Positions 22,309 through 31,354 of a DNA stretch of 64,000 bases are shown in pieces. A program made the position numbers and the translations under genes. This stretch comes from Thermogemmatispora onikobensis (GTDB taxonomy: Bacteria > Chloroflexota > Ktedonobacteria > Ktedonobacterales > Ktedonobacteraceae): assembly GCF_001748285.1 (NCBI RefSeq), contig NZ_BDGT01000024.1:22815-86814 (forward strand), in the 5' to 3' direction. Under the pieces are notes generated by a model. The model was not told where the DNA came from. It did no database searches and saw nothing but the letters and a program-made list of their open reading frames with translations. How positions within the stretch are numbered: the first letter of the stretch is position 1; each line of letters opens with the position of its first letter.

Positions 22309-23007
22309 ATGTCCAGATTGTTCCCAGAAACTGCCCTCGATAGGGCTGGCGGGCGCCAGGCTCTCGCTCAGCAAGACTCCCAGGCGTTCGCTGATCCTCA
22401 AGCACTGAGGCGTGAGCCTTCAGCACGTGTTTTGCGCCTCGCGCGCGGCATTTCATTGTTGTGTTCACCGGCTGCTGTCTCGGTGCCGTTTGTTCTGCTG
22501 GTGGCCCTCTATCGCTCCTCTTCGCTCTGGCCCTCGCTCGGCTTCGCGCTCCTAACGCTCGGCTTTGTCTGTGCTGGCCCCCTGTTCTATGTGCTTCTGG
22601 CTATGCGCCTGGGGCTGGTGAGCGATCTTGACCTCACGCGCCGCCACGAGCGCTGGCATCCTTTCCTCGTCAGTCTGCTCTCCTATGGCCTGGGATTGCT
22701 CTTGCTCCTCCTGCTGCATGCGCCGCGGAGCCTGGAGCTGGCGCTTAGCCTGACCTTGCTGGTGGGGGGGCTCCTCCTGCTGATTACCCTCTGGTGGAAG
22801 ATCAGCATCCATGCGGCAACGCTAGCCGGAGCGGCCACGGTCTTGACTGTCCTCTATGGCCTGGTTTTCCTGCCATCCTTCCTTCTGCTGGTGCTTGTCT
22901 GCTGGTCGCGGGTGGCTTTAGGGCGCCATACCCCTGCTCAGGTAATCAGCGGGGCCCTGCTCAGCATGGGTCTGGCTCTGGGCCTGCTCCTCCTGGTGGG
23001 CCTCTAA
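22309..23007 (+). CDS. PAP2-like membrane protein
   Basis: 232 residues. A 45-residue polar N-terminus is followed by five or six membrane helices. Motif remnants of the PAP2 phosphatase site are visible: RRHERWHPF (in place of KxxxxxxRP), KISIHAATL (in place of PSGH) and SRVALGRHTPAQVISG (the SRxxxxxHxxxD box, with Q in place of D). It may be a lipid phosphatase with an altered site, or a non-catalytic relative. Same strand as the preceding GT4 gene. Confidence 0.65.
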   Translation: MSRLFPETALDRAGGRQALAQQDSQAFADPQALRREPSARVLRLARGISLLCSPAAVSVPFVLLVALYRSSSLWPSLGFALLTLGFVCAGPLFYVLLAMRLGLVSDLDLTRRHERWHPFLVSLLSYGLGLLLLLLLHAPRSLELALSLTLLVGGLLLLITLWWKISIHAATLAGAATVLTVLYGLVFLPSFLLLVLVCWSRVALGRHTPAQVISGALLSMGLALGLLLLVGL

Positions 23008-23059
23008 GCCTGTGCCTTCTTCCTCCCTTCTCGGTCCAGTGCCAAAAGCGGACCGACTT

Positions 23060-23116
23060 GCAGGCAGTGAAAGGCCAGAGCAACGGCAAAGGCAGCCCCG
23101 GCCTTTCACTGCCTGC
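23060..23116 (+). terminator. Long perfect hairpin after the PAP2-like gene
   Basis: A perfect 17-bp inverted repeat (23060-23076 with 23100-23116) around a 23-base loop, 52 bases after the stop. No U-tract follows on either strand. It could be a terminator, a stabilising 3' end, or a dispersed palindromic element. Confidence 0.55.
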
Positions 23117-23534
23117 TCAGAACCTGGCACGGTGTAGGGGCAGCCGCGTCCTTCTCTCTTGACTTTCCATGCTCTTGCTTTCTATACTGCTCCAGAACAA
23201 TTCCCTGAGTCTGCATAACTATTGTATGTGTGTTTCTTGCTGACTGCGATGAAAGGCTATTTGCTGCAGAAGCTTGTCTCGCTGCTAAGGTTGAGCAAGC
23301 AAACAAGCTCTTTTTGCCCTGGTGCTGGCCTCCACCTCACTGGTAGGTGGGGTGGGGCGGGGGCCTTGGGGGCTTTGCCAGAGGCAAGGACCGCCCAAGC
23401 AACGGCTTGCCAGAAAGCAGCCAATTCGGATAGACTGAGGGAAGAGACGCGGTGACGCTCAGCGAGCCTGTTTTCACTCTGCCGTTATACTATCTCGGCA
23501 AATGCTCGTCTGATCAGGTAAGGAGAGTCTGGCA
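23117..23534 (+). other. Leader region of the 2-hydroxyacid dehydrogenase gene
   Basis: About 420 bases with no supported gene. Contains CCACCT-N7-AGGTGG and a G-rich stretch near 23340-23375 that can fold on CAAGG and CCGCCC, then TATACT (23486-23491), a possible -10, 44 bases before the GTG start. No known riboswitch signature was recognised. Confidence 0.4.
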
Positions 23535-24518
23535 GTGAGTCAACATCAGAGTCTGAAAGTGCTCTGTACCTTCCCCTTCGATGAAGAAGCGCTGGGGAAG
23601 ATTCGCGAGGCGGCCCAGGGCGAAGTTGTGCTGGCCACACAGGACGAGGAGCTGGCGGCGCAGGCGGGGGATGTCGAGGTCATCTGTGGCTTCTGGTTAC
23701 CCAAGAACATCCGTCAGCTTGCCCCGCGTCTGCGTTGGCTCCAGTTCGCTGGCGCGGGCGTTGATGGCCTGCGTGACACGGGTCTGCTTGATTCTGCCAG
23801 TGGAGTGATGGTAACCACTGCCACTGGAATCCATGCCTCAACTATTGGGGAGTATGTCTTTGGCAGCATGATCATGTTCAATCGTTCCTGGCCCGAGCTG
23901 GTACGTCTGCAGGATCGCCGTATTTGGGGCAACACCGCCTGGTATCATCTGCGCACGCTAGAACTCTATGGGCAGACGCTGGGAATCATTGGCGTGGGCC
24001 ACATTGGGCGCTACGTTGCGCGCCTGGGACGGGCTTTCGGCATGCGCGTCTTGGGAGTGAGGCGCTCGGCCAGGGGTGGCGAGCAGGACCAGGATGTCGA
24101 GCGCTATTATACGTTCAGCCAGTTGCGTGAGATGCTGCCGCTGTGTGACTATGTTGTGATTGCGACGCCGCTCACCCCTGAGACGGAGCGCTTGATCGGC
24201 GAGCCGGAGCTACGTGCTATGCGCCGAACCGCTTATCTGGTCAATGTCGCTCGTGGGCGAGTCATCGACGAACAGGCCCTGATTCGCGCCCTGAGCGAGG
24301 GCTGGATTGCCGGGGCAGGTCTCGATGTAACTGAAGTGGAGCCGCTTCCCCAGGACAGCCCGCTCTACTCGCTACCCAATGTCATTCTAACGCCCCATAT
24401 TTCGGGTGAAAGCATTCACTATGGTGCCCGGCTGGCCTCGCTCTTTGCCGATAACCTCCAACGTTATCGCCGTGGCGAGCCGCTACGCAATCGCTATGAT
24501 CCAGAGCGCGGTTACTGA
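23535..24518 (+). CDS. D-2-hydroxyacid dehydrogenase family protein
   Basis: 327 residues from GTG 23535 with TAAGGAG about ten bases upstream. NAD-binding GVGHIGRYVARLGRAF (about 149-164). Catalytic residues: Arg in NVARGRVIDE, Glu in DVTEVEPLP, His in LTPHISGES. N-terminal substrate domain LQFAGAGVDGL. Reduces a 2-oxoacid with NAD(P)H or the reverse; substrate cannot be told. Monocistronic. Confidence 0.9.
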   Translation: MSQHQSLKVLCTFPFDEEALGKIREAAQGEVVLATQDEELAAQAGDVEVICGFWLPKNIRQLAPRLRWLQFAGAGVDGLRDTGLLDSASGVMVTTATGIHASTIGEYVFGSMIMFNRSWPELVRLQDRRIWGNTAWYHLRTLELYGQTLGIIGVGHIGRYVARLGRAFGMRVLGVRRSARGGEQDQDVERYYTFSQLREMLPLCDYVVIATPLTPETERLIGEPELRAMRRTAYLVNVARGRVIDEQALIRALSEGWIAGAGLDVTEVEPLPQDSPLYSLPNVILTPHISGESIHYGARLASLFADNLQRYRRGEPLRNRYDPERGY

Positions 24519-24940
24519 TCTCGCCCAACCCGACCGGGCCATAGAGACCTGTCCGGCGGTCGAGAGGCGCGGGCAAAGTCGACGAGGCGGGCCAGTGAAG
24601 CACACAATGGCTGTCTAAGGTGAGGGCTCTCTGCGGGTCTCCGGGGAAGGGCAGGCATCTGCCGGCTGCGCCTTATGCTAAGGGCTAGCTGAAACGACTT
24701 GCCCTGGCTCTGGCGGTGTCTAGATCCATGCGTGATCTAGGGGAGCTCTCCATCCTGAGCTTTCTGGCAGACGGCATGTACAATTGCTGAAAGAGGGCCG
24801 GATGATCCTGACTGTCTGTTGTCTGTCCGACTCCGAACAGCCAGGGAGGGACGGAGGTACGGCTGACACTGCAGCGACAGGTGAATCGATTATCAGAAGG
24901 GAGCAAGACACTCTTCACGTAGGGGCAAAGAGGAGGTCCG
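24519..24940 (+). other. Intergenic region before DUF3090 gene
   Basis: 422 bases without a supported gene. TACAAT at about 24778 could be a -10, but the matching -35 is poor. The frame at 24784-25074 is a shadow of the DUF3090 gene. Confidence 0.4.
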
Positions 24941-25576
24941 ATGAGCAGAGATTTAGGTCTGGTGGAACTACTGGGCGCGGATGCCGTTGGCCCACCGGGG
25001 CAGCGTCGCTTTCGTCTGTTTGCGCGCAGCGAAAGTGGCTCTGCTATGATGTGGATGGAAAAGATGCAGCTTAACGAGCTGGGGCTGGCCATTGATCGCC
25101 TGCTGACCCAAGTGACGCAAGGTAAGGTCCTGCATGTTGAGGCACAAGCCCGGCAGGAAGGTGCGGAAGAAGAAGCGGCACCACCGGGTATACCTGCTGA
25201 TTTCCCGCTGATCCCCGACGAGGAGTTTCAGGTAGCGCAGTTGAAGCTCAGCTACGACTTCCGTCGAGAGCTGATCATTCTCATGGCAGTTCCCCTGGAG
25301 ATCATCATGGAGGCAGATCAGGAGCCGCACGGGCGCGTCCGCGAGGATCGAGCGGTCACTTTTTCTTTCACTCATGCTCAGGCAGAGGCCCTGACCAAGA
25401 TGATCACGCGCGTCGTCTCCGCGGGGCGTCCCGTTTGTCCTTTCTGCCATATGCCCCTGGATGGGGGGCCACACATGTGCGAGAAGCAGAACGGGCATCG
25501 TCAGATTATCCAATTGTTGGAAGAAGAAGATGATGACGATGATGGTGAAGACGAAGAAGAAGAAGAGGGCGACTAG
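24941..25576 (+). CDS. DUF3090 (TIGR03847) family protein
   Basis: 211 residues starting MSRDLGLVELLGADAVGPPGQRRFR split over the conserved opening; the segment ARSESGSAMMWMEKMQLNELG and later CPFCHMPLDGGPHMC are family hallmarks. The CPxC-HMC cysteines suggest zinc binding at the C-terminal end. Ends in a strongly acidic tail (EEEDDDDDGEDEEEEEGD). In actinobacteria the family neighbours a histidine phosphatase and an SCO1664 protein; here it stands alone. AAAGAGGAGG precedes ATG. Function unknown. Confidence 0.85.
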   Translation: MSRDLGLVELLGADAVGPPGQRRFRLFARSESGSAMMWMEKMQLNELGLAIDRLLTQVTQGKVLHVEAQARQEGAEEEAAPPGIPADFPLIPDEEFQVAQLKLSYDFRRELIILMAVPLEIIMEADQEPHGRVREDRAVTFSFTHAQAEALTKMITRVVSAGRPVCPFCHMPLDGGPHMCEKQNGHRQIIQLLEEEDDDDDGEDEEEEEGD

Positions 25577-25921
25577 CGCATGCTAGCTCAGTTGCGGCGG
25601 CGGAGGGGGAGGCCTATGCTTGCCAGGAGTAAAGAGGGTGCACGCGCTAGCGAGCAAGCAATTATCCTGGCAAGCTGGCCAGGGGCGATAGCTGGGCGAC
25701 ACCAAGAGGCGAAAGCGAGCGGTCTTTCTAGCGACGATGGGCTGAGCAGAGGGCAAAAGCAGACCGGGAGCCCGTCCGCCCTCTTCCTCAGCCTGGTCTG
25801 GTGGGAGAGGCTTCGCCGGGCGCCGGGTCCAGGTCCGCAAGCGAGCAAGCGCTGGGTGGCTATTGCGAGGGGCTGGTGGAGGGACGAGTAGGCCCATCCG
25901 GTGCCATCGCCGATCGAGCGA
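25577..25921. other. Intergenic region, no gene
   Basis: 345 bases between convergent genes, GC-rich, with overlapping frames on both strands but no family features or ribosome sites. No clear terminator hairpin was found. Confidence 0.45.
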
Positions 25922-26332
25922 TCAATCGGTACAGAGATACTTATTAGCCTTTTGCAAATACAGCTCCTCGTTCCCCTCGATCATCAGCTTATGGAGCACA
26001 ACGATGTCGGCGTCCGGCAGATTTTCCACCGGCTGAAGGCAGAGGCGCATTGTCGCGCGGCCATTTTCGATGACCTGGACGAAGCCTTTACCGCGGGGTA
26101 CGCGATAGATGCGCTGGGGGGCAGTAGGGCTAGGCACCTCCAGATAGCCATGCCAGAGGAGCTGGCGGAACTGCTCGGGCGTCAGGATATCGCGCAGCAG
26201 ATCGGAGGCCCGTCGCTCGGCCCGCGACCAGCCCCGTAAATATGGCTGAGTGATCAGCCAGACAACGGCTCCCATCGCAGTGGCGATGATCACCCAGTCC
26301 AGGATGGTCAGAATCTCAGAGATCAAGCTCAT
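25922..26332 (-). CDS. Membrane-anchored hypothetical protein
   Basis: 136 residues: one N-terminal membrane helix (about 5-28, ILTILDWVIIATAMGAVVWLI), then a soluble domain with LTPEQFRQLLWHGYLEVPSPT, RIYRVPRGKGFVQVI and ADIVVLHKLMIEGNEELYL. The layout of a short beta-rich module ending in a Leu/Glu helix recurs in Ktedonobacteria proteins; I know no function. Start overlaps the stop of the next upstream gene by ATGA, so the two are an operon. Confidence 0.65.
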   Translation of the reverse strand: MSLISEILTILDWVIIATAMGAVVWLITQPYLRGWSRAERRASDLLRDILTPEQFRQLLWHGYLEVPSPTAPQRIYRVPRGKGFVQVIENGRATMRLCLQPVENLPDADIVVLHKLMIEGNEELYLQKANKYLCTD

Positions 26333-26574
26333 CCACCGACAACGCGCGGAACCATGATGATCTGCTCGGCGGTCGCGTCAAACTGATCGATGCGCTGAGC
26401 AGGCTTCCCGGGCTCGACACGAAAAGCAGTGGCTCCCCTGGCGCGCTCCTGGGCGAAAATGCGCTCAGCTTCTCGCACGGCGGCCAGTGCTTCGGGGTCA
26501 CCTGCTAACACCTTCTGCTCATCCCAGGCGACACGATCATCACCGCGCCGTGACATCACCCGTAGCATTCCCAC
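26329..26574 (-). CDS. Small conserved hypothetical protein
   Basis: 81 residues from GTG 26574, with AAGGAGGAAC nine bases upstream. A central helix (DPEALAAVREAERIFAQERA) leads to AFRVEPGKPAQRIDQF and a hydrophobic EQIIMVPRVVGG end. Translationally coupled to the membrane protein gene downstream. Not recognised beyond resemblance to small Chloroflexota proteins. Confidence 0.65.
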   Translation of the reverse strand: MGMLRVMSRRGDDRVAWDEQKVLAGDPEALAAVREAERIFAQERARGATAFRVEPGKPAQRIDQFDATAEQIIMVPRVVGG

Positions 26575-27076
26575 GGTTGTTCCTCCTTCGTCGCTTGCAC
26601 CATCGGCGATGGTGGCTGACTAACGAATCTTCCAGTGAGTGAACGCATGATCTTCTGGCTACAAGCTCTCGCGCAGGTTCCACGGCTACTCTGCATGCGT
26701 TGGCCCTGTGCCGCCTTGCCTGCTTGCCTGCCTGTTGACCTGTCGTCGAGCCAGGCGAGCAAGGAGCCTGAAGTCTCGCGGCTCAGAGAGCGGTTGGAGG
26801 CACGCACATAGAGCGAGCCCTGCAGTGCCTGCAGCACAGCCCTTTCTGGCGTGGGTAAGCGCTCTACTACCTACTATTGTACCGACGAAGATGCAAGTCG
26901 TCAATGGTTATCTCATAATGTATCAGCTTTATTGCCTGAGATGACCTCATGCCGTCCGACCGTGCCCGCCGAGCGGGCCAAGGACCTGCCCGGGCCTGCT
27001 TGTCTGGCTGGCTAGCTAGCTGGCTGACTGGCTGGCTGCCTGCCCGCCCGACGGGTCTGGGGGGAGGAGTTCGGGT
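26575..27076. other. Intergenic region with TGGC/TAGC-type low-complexity runs
   Basis: 502 bases. Contains two simple-sequence tracts, CTTGCCTGCTTGCCTGCCTG near 26716 and a GGCTGGCTAGCTAGCTGGCT-type run at 26999-27040. Similar tracts recur elsewhere in the window. No gene or clear promoter. Confidence 0.5.
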
Positions 27077-27922
27077 TTACTGTGCGCTCATAAAGATAAT
27101 ACCGACGGTGCCGGGTCCTGTGTGGGTACCGAGGACGGCGCCCAGCTTATAGCGTGGAATTGGCTGAGGGTAGACTGTCTTCATGGCTGCGGCGAGCTGC
27201 TCGCCCAATTCGTCGCTTGATTCCACGATGACCACCTCTTCCACCGGGCTGGCTTCCTGGAAGAGCTGAGCCACCCGCTCATAGGCTTTGGCGCGTGTGC
27301 GTGGGCGTTCGACCGGCACCACCTCGCCGGCCTGAATGCCGATAATCGGCTTGAAGCTCAGCATCGTGCCCAGGAAGGCGCTGGCGCGTCCGATGCGTCC
27401 CCCGCGGCGCAGATGCTCCAGGCTATCCAGCACGCCCAGGATGCGTGTGCGGCGCAAGCGACTGATCAGGCGTTCTTTAATGGAAGCCAGATCGTCGCCG
27501 CGCTGGGCCTCTTCGGCGGCGTGCATGACCGACATCCCGATCCCCAGGCTGATGCTCTCGGAATCCACGACCTCGATAGGGATGTGTTGCAGCTCCGCCG
27601 GCAAGGCCGCCCGAGCGGCGCAGGCCGACTGGTAGGTTCCGCTGAATTTGGCTGACAGATGGACCGAGAGAATGGCCTCGGCGCCTTCTTCGATCAAGCG
27701 CTGGTAGACGGCGAGGAAGTCGGCGGGTGTTGGCTGTGAGGTACGGGGAAAATCCTTACTCTCCGCCAGCTTTTTGAAAAAGCCCTCTGTATCCAGATTG
27801 ACCCCGTCCAGATACTCTTCATTGCCAAAAATAACCTTGAGGGGAACAACGCTGATTCCCAGGGCCGCGGCCCGTTCTTTAGGCAGATCCGCCGTGCTAT
27901 CGGTGACGATGCGGACGGCCAT
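27077..27922 (-). CDS. DegV family fatty-acid-binding protein
   Basis: 281 residues. DegV/FakB proteins hold a fatty acid for phosphorylation by FakA. Motifs: IVTDSTADLPKERAAA, KDFPRTSQPTPADF, SVHLSAKFSGTYQSA, SLEHLRRGGRIGRASAF, and KPIIGIQAGEVVPVERPR. GGAGGTGCCTC precedes ATG. It lies 250 bases downstream of a DAK2-domain kinase gene on the same strand, matching the FakA-FakB pairing. Confidence 0.92.
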   Translation of the reverse strand: MAVRIVTDSTADLPKERAAALGISVVPLKVIFGNEEYLDGVNLDTEGFFKKLAESKDFPRTSQPTPADFLAVYQRLIEEGAEAILSVHLSAKFSGTYQSACAARAALPAELQHIPIEVVDSESISLGIGMSVMHAAEEAQRGDDLASIKERLISRLRRTRILGVLDSLEHLRRGGRIGRASAFLGTMLSFKPIIGIQAGEVVPVERPRTRAKAYERVAQLFQEASPVEEVVIVESSDELGEQLAAAMKTVYPQPIPRYKLGAVLGTHTGPGTVGIIFMSAQ

Positions 27923-28174
27923 GAGGCACCTCCTGAACGCGAGAGAATTGTCTGCGCATGCGCGTCAGCGCACATGGCAGCTTGCAAGAAGCGTGGGTAC
28001 GTTTATCGCTAGAGTAGCGGGAAGAGCACCGGGACGAGACCAGCCCTCTCGGCCTTGATCCTGTCTGGTTGTCTCTCTCTGGGTTCTGCGCGGTCCGGTC
28101 TGGCTTACGGTTCCGGCCAGGCTAGCTAGCTGCCGGGCATGCGCTCTGAACGGCTATCGCTGTCTCTGATCTTT

Positions 28175-29929
28175 TCATTCAACTGAGAAAATATAAGTGT
28201 AGTAGGGTTGGCCACCATCCACCACCTCTACCTCCAGGTGGGAATAGGTCTGCTTGATGCGGGCCGCGGTCTCCTGAGCGTGGGTCTCGCTGGTCCCCTC
28301 ACCGTAGTAGATGGTGAGCAGCTCGTAGCGCTCGACGTGCATGCGCTGGAGCAGGTCGTTGATAACGCCGTCCAGACTGCTGCCAGCCACCGCCAGGTTG
28401 CCATTGATCAGGCCGATGATGTCGCCCTCTCGCACGCGCAGGCCATCGATCTGGACGGCGCGCACAGCCGTGGTGATCTCGGCGGTCTGGATGCGTCGGG
28501 CGGCGGCGCTCATGCTTTGGACGTTGGTAGCCAGGTCGGCGCTGTAGTTGAAGCCCATCAGGGCGGCAATCCCTTGGGGCAAGGTCTCGGTTGGAATGAC
28601 CTCCACCCGTTTGCTGGTCAGGCGTGGAATCTGCTGCGCGCTGAGGATCACGTTGCTGTTGTTGGGCAGGATAATGACCTGCTCGGCTTCAACGGAGTTG
28701 ACTGCCGCCAGCAGCTCTTCAATGCTGGGGTTCATGGTCTGTCCACCGGGCACGAGAGCGCTGACGCCCAGGCCGCGATAGACCTTCTCGAAGCCGGGAC
28801 CTGAGACGACGGCGACTGTGGCGATCGGAGTGGTGGGGGCCGAAGCCTTGTCATCTGCGGGGGTGTCCTGGCCCCAACCTTCTGCTCGTGCATGTTCGGC
28901 GCGACTCTCTGCCGCGTAAGCCAGGCTCTGCTCCTGAAGGTTCTCGATATTGATGTCCAGGAGACTACCCAGGCTCACGCCGTAGTCCAGGATTTTGCCA
29001 GGCCACTGGGTATGGGTATGGACCTTGAGCAGCTTTTCATCGCCGGCCACGACTGTTGAAACGCCGCCCATGTCGATGATTGTCTGGCGAATGCGCTCGA
29101 CGTCGAGGTTCTCGCCACGCAGCAGGAAGACCACCTCGTAGCCGTATTCTTCCTCCTCGACATTGACGCGCCCGCGTCGAGGAGTGGCCTCGGCGGGCGC
29201 TGCCGCTGAGGAGAAGGGACGCGCCTCTCGCCCCTCGCCGCGTAGGGCGTGCCAGATCCCTTCAAGAATCACGCACAGCCCCTGGCCGCCGGCATCGACT
29301 ACTCCCGCCTGCTTGAGGATGGGTAGCAGCTCGGGCGTGCGGGCGACCGATTGCCGCGCCGCAGTCACCACCTCGTGCATCAGGGTCACCAGGTCGTCGC
29401 CGCGCTGCGCACTGGCCAGGGCTGCCTCGGCGCAGTCGCGGACCACCGTCAGGATCGTCCCCTCGACCGGTTTGATGACGGCGCGCGAGGCCAGCCGAGA
29501 GGCTTCCATCAAAGCGTTGGCCAGGTCTAGCGAGGTAAAGGTCTGCTTTTTCTCCAGTCCCTGGGCCAGGCCACGGAGCACCTGCGACAGAATCACCCCC
29601 GAGTTGCCGCGCGCACCCAACAGGGCGTCATGAGCGATGCGTGCCGCGATCACCCCCGCCGCCTTCTCCTGGCTATCGATGATTCCCCGGATGGCGGCCT
29701 GCATGGTGGCGGACATGTTCGAGCCAGTGTCTCCATCCGGGACGGGGAAGACGTTGAGGGCGTTAATGCTCTCGCGTCGCTCCTCCAGCCAGGTGGCCCC
29801 CGCAATGATGGCCTTCTTCAGGTCCTGGCCGTCCAGCACACTGATCCGCCGCGGGCGGCTAAACCGCTGCATCTGCTGCTTGCCTTGCGCATCTTGCGCG
29901 TGTAGAGCACCTGGTGCCTGTTCCTGCAT
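28175..29929 (-). CDS. fakA: DAK2-domain fatty-acid kinase, FakA/YloV-like
   Basis: 584 residues, usual for FakA. N-terminal DhaL-type kinase domain: NVFPVPDGDTGSNMSATMQA with the Mg-binding Asps (about 61-80) and GARGNSGVILSQVLRGLAQ. A middle linker of low conservation (about 235-260), then the YloV C-terminal domain with GYEVVFLLRGENLD and LPNNSNVILSAQQIP. It phosphorylates fatty acids bound to DegV proteins for lipid synthesis. A second start 19 codons in (ATG 29872) is possible; neither has a strong ribosome site. Confidence 0.9.
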   Translation of the reverse strand: MQEQAPGALHAQDAQGKQQMQRFSRPRRISVLDGQDLKKAIIAGATWLEERRESINALNVFPVPDGDTGSNMSATMQAAIRGIIDSQEKAAGVIAARIAHDALLGARGNSGVILSQVLRGLAQGLEKKQTFTSLDLANALMEASRLASRAVIKPVEGTILTVVRDCAEAALASAQRGDDLVTLMHEVVTAARQSVARTPELLPILKQAGVVDAGGQGLCVILEGIWHALRGEGREARPFSSAAAPAEATPRRGRVNVEEEEYGYEVVFLLRGENLDVERIRQTIIDMGGVSTVVAGDEKLLKVHTHTQWPGKILDYGVSLGSLLDINIENLQEQSLAYAAESRAEHARAEGWGQDTPADDKASAPTTPIATVAVVSGPGFEKVYRGLGVSALVPGGQTMNPSIEELLAAVNSVEAEQVIILPNNSNVILSAQQIPRLTSKRVEVIPTETLPQGIAALMGFNYSADLATNVQSMSAAARRIQTAEITTAVRAVQIDGLRVREGDIIGLINGNLAVAGSSLDGVINDLLQRMHVERYELLTIYYGEGTSETHAQETAARIKQTYSHLEVEVVDGGQPYYTYIFSVE

Positions 29930-29992
29930 AGATCGCTTACCTTATGTGGTGGTGGTGGTGGTAATGAGGTCGGTGGTGCCCACACCTTGTCG

Positions 29993-30394
29993 TTAGTGCT
30001 CGCGCCGTGTAGTAGGGCTGTGTTCCAGCCCCTGGATATTGACGTTCACCTGCTGCACGGGTACTCCGAGCATCTTTTCAACCGAGAATTTAACGCTGCT
30101 CATGATATTATGGGCGATCTCAGACATGCGCAGCCCGTATTCCAGCACGACGTAGACCTCGATGATCAGGCGTCCGCTGGCGATGCGCACCTGGATGCCC
30201 TCGCCGCTGCGTTCGGGGGGAAGAAGGATGGCCTCCCCATTGCGCAGGCGGGGCGCGGCGATGCCGACAACACCGTAGCTTTCGCTGACGGCGCGGGCCG
30301 CGATGGTGTGAATCGCGTGAGGAAGGACCTCGATCCTGCCCAGCGGGCGCGTTCCGTGCTGCGGTTGAATCGTAGATGGCTTCGGCATACCCAT
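29993..30394 (-). CDS. Asp23/Gls24 family protein
   Basis: 133 residues. Core GRIEVLPHAIHTIAARAVSES, GVVGIA, then VYVVLEYGLRMSEIAHNI and VNVNIQGL match the Asp23 (YloU) fold. Encoded directly before the DAK2 kinase, the usual yloU-yloV order. Roles are envelope-stress related, with membrane-linked assembly; exact function here unknown. Confidence 0.88.
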   Translation of the reverse strand: MGMPKPSTIQPQHGTRPLGRIEVLPHAIHTIAARAVSESYGVVGIAAPRLRNGEAILLPPERSGEGIQVRIASGRLIIEVYVVLEYGLRMSEIAHNIMSSVKFSVEKMLGVPVQQVNVNIQGLEHSPTTRREH

Positions 30395-31016
30395 GTCTTC
30401 TCTGTGCTTTCTCTGCTTTGCTGGTTTGCTGGTCTTCTTTCTGGCCTATGCACTTGCCAAAGCGAGGGCGATCTGCTATACTCGCAGAGCGTACTCAACG
30501 CTTACTAACGCTTTGCTCTCGACTTACTGGAGTGCAAGGCCCGCGTTCTGTTGCAGTATATCAAAGGCCCCCGTCAGAATCAAGGGCGCCGTCGTCTGCC
30601 CTGTAGGGTGGGGCAGGGTCGTGGTCCCCGTGGGGCGCTGTGTTTTTCTATAGTAGGATGCGTAGAGCAGGCGCCTGCCCTGGCAGCGGCAAGCCAGGGA
30701 AAGGAAAGGCCAGGCGCTGGGAGTTGTTGAGACCAGTTCAGGTCTACCAGCGGGTTGAGGGATTGTGGCAGGGTCCTGGCACCTGGCTGGATACCTCTTA
30801 TCCTGATCAAGCGGCCTCCGGGCGGTAGTCCCCTGACGCGGCTCGGCGAAAGCCGTGGCCCCTCTGCCTGTACTGTCGGGTGAGCATGGGCTGGGGCCTG
30901 TCGTTCCCTCCTACTTCAAACGGCAACGGCGGAACATAGGCAGACAGGTGTCAGGATGAGCGCCTGGACGGCTTGAACTTGAAAGATGAGAAGAGAAAAG
31001 AGGAAGGGAGATTGCT
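30395..31016. other. Divergent region between Asp23 and rpmB genes
   Basis: 622 bases with no supported gene. A 7-bp hairpin (CCCTGGC / GCCAGGG, 30678-30699) is visible. Promoters for both directions must lie here, but no strong pair was read; TATAGC on the minus strand near 30475 is weak. Confidence 0.4.
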
Positions 31017-31208
31017 ATGGCTGGTCGTTGTGACCTCTGTCAGCGTAAGCCGATGTATGGCAATAAGGTGTCGCACTCGCAGCGTCATACACGGCGGCGC
31101 TTCGTGGTGAATGTGCAGCGTCGTCATCTGGAGATCAACGGGGTGCGGCGCACGGTGCATGTCTGTACGCGCTGTCTGCGTACGATGCTCAAGCTCCCCA
31201 AAGCATAG
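31017..31208 (+). CDS. rpmB: 50S ribosomal protein L28
   Basis: 63 residues, short L28 form. Four cysteines in two pairs (CDLC near residue 5; CTRC near residue 51) make the zinc-ribbon variant. KVSHSQRHTRRRF and the VCTRCLRTMLK end are typical. GGAAGGGAG precedes ATG. In many bacteria rpmB sits next to the yloU-yloV pair; here it is divergent from it. Confidence 0.96.
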   Translation: MAGRCDLCQRKPMYGNKVSHSQRHTRRRFVVNVQRRHLEINGVRRTVHVCTRCLRTMLKLPKA

Positions 31209-31354
31209 CGTTGGCCGGAGGCAGGTAAGAGCGCCGCTCGCACGGCGTTCCCTCCCCGGCCTGCCCGGCTGCCCTCTGCCGCGCGTTCGTCCGTCCTGTT
31301 ATTGCTGTTCCTTCTCCCTGCTACGTCTTTTCTTTTTTTTGGGGCACGCTGAGG

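Noticed and set aside
23400..23435. Partial resemblance to the SRP RNA core (AGAAAGCAGCCAA)
   Set aside because: The GGA/GGAAG asymmetric loop and flanking pairing are absent, so no SRP RNA was called.
26949..27152. Small plus-strand frame over TGGC/TAGC runs
   Set aside because: Product is simple repeat sequence with no ribosome site; treated as low-complexity intergenic DNA.
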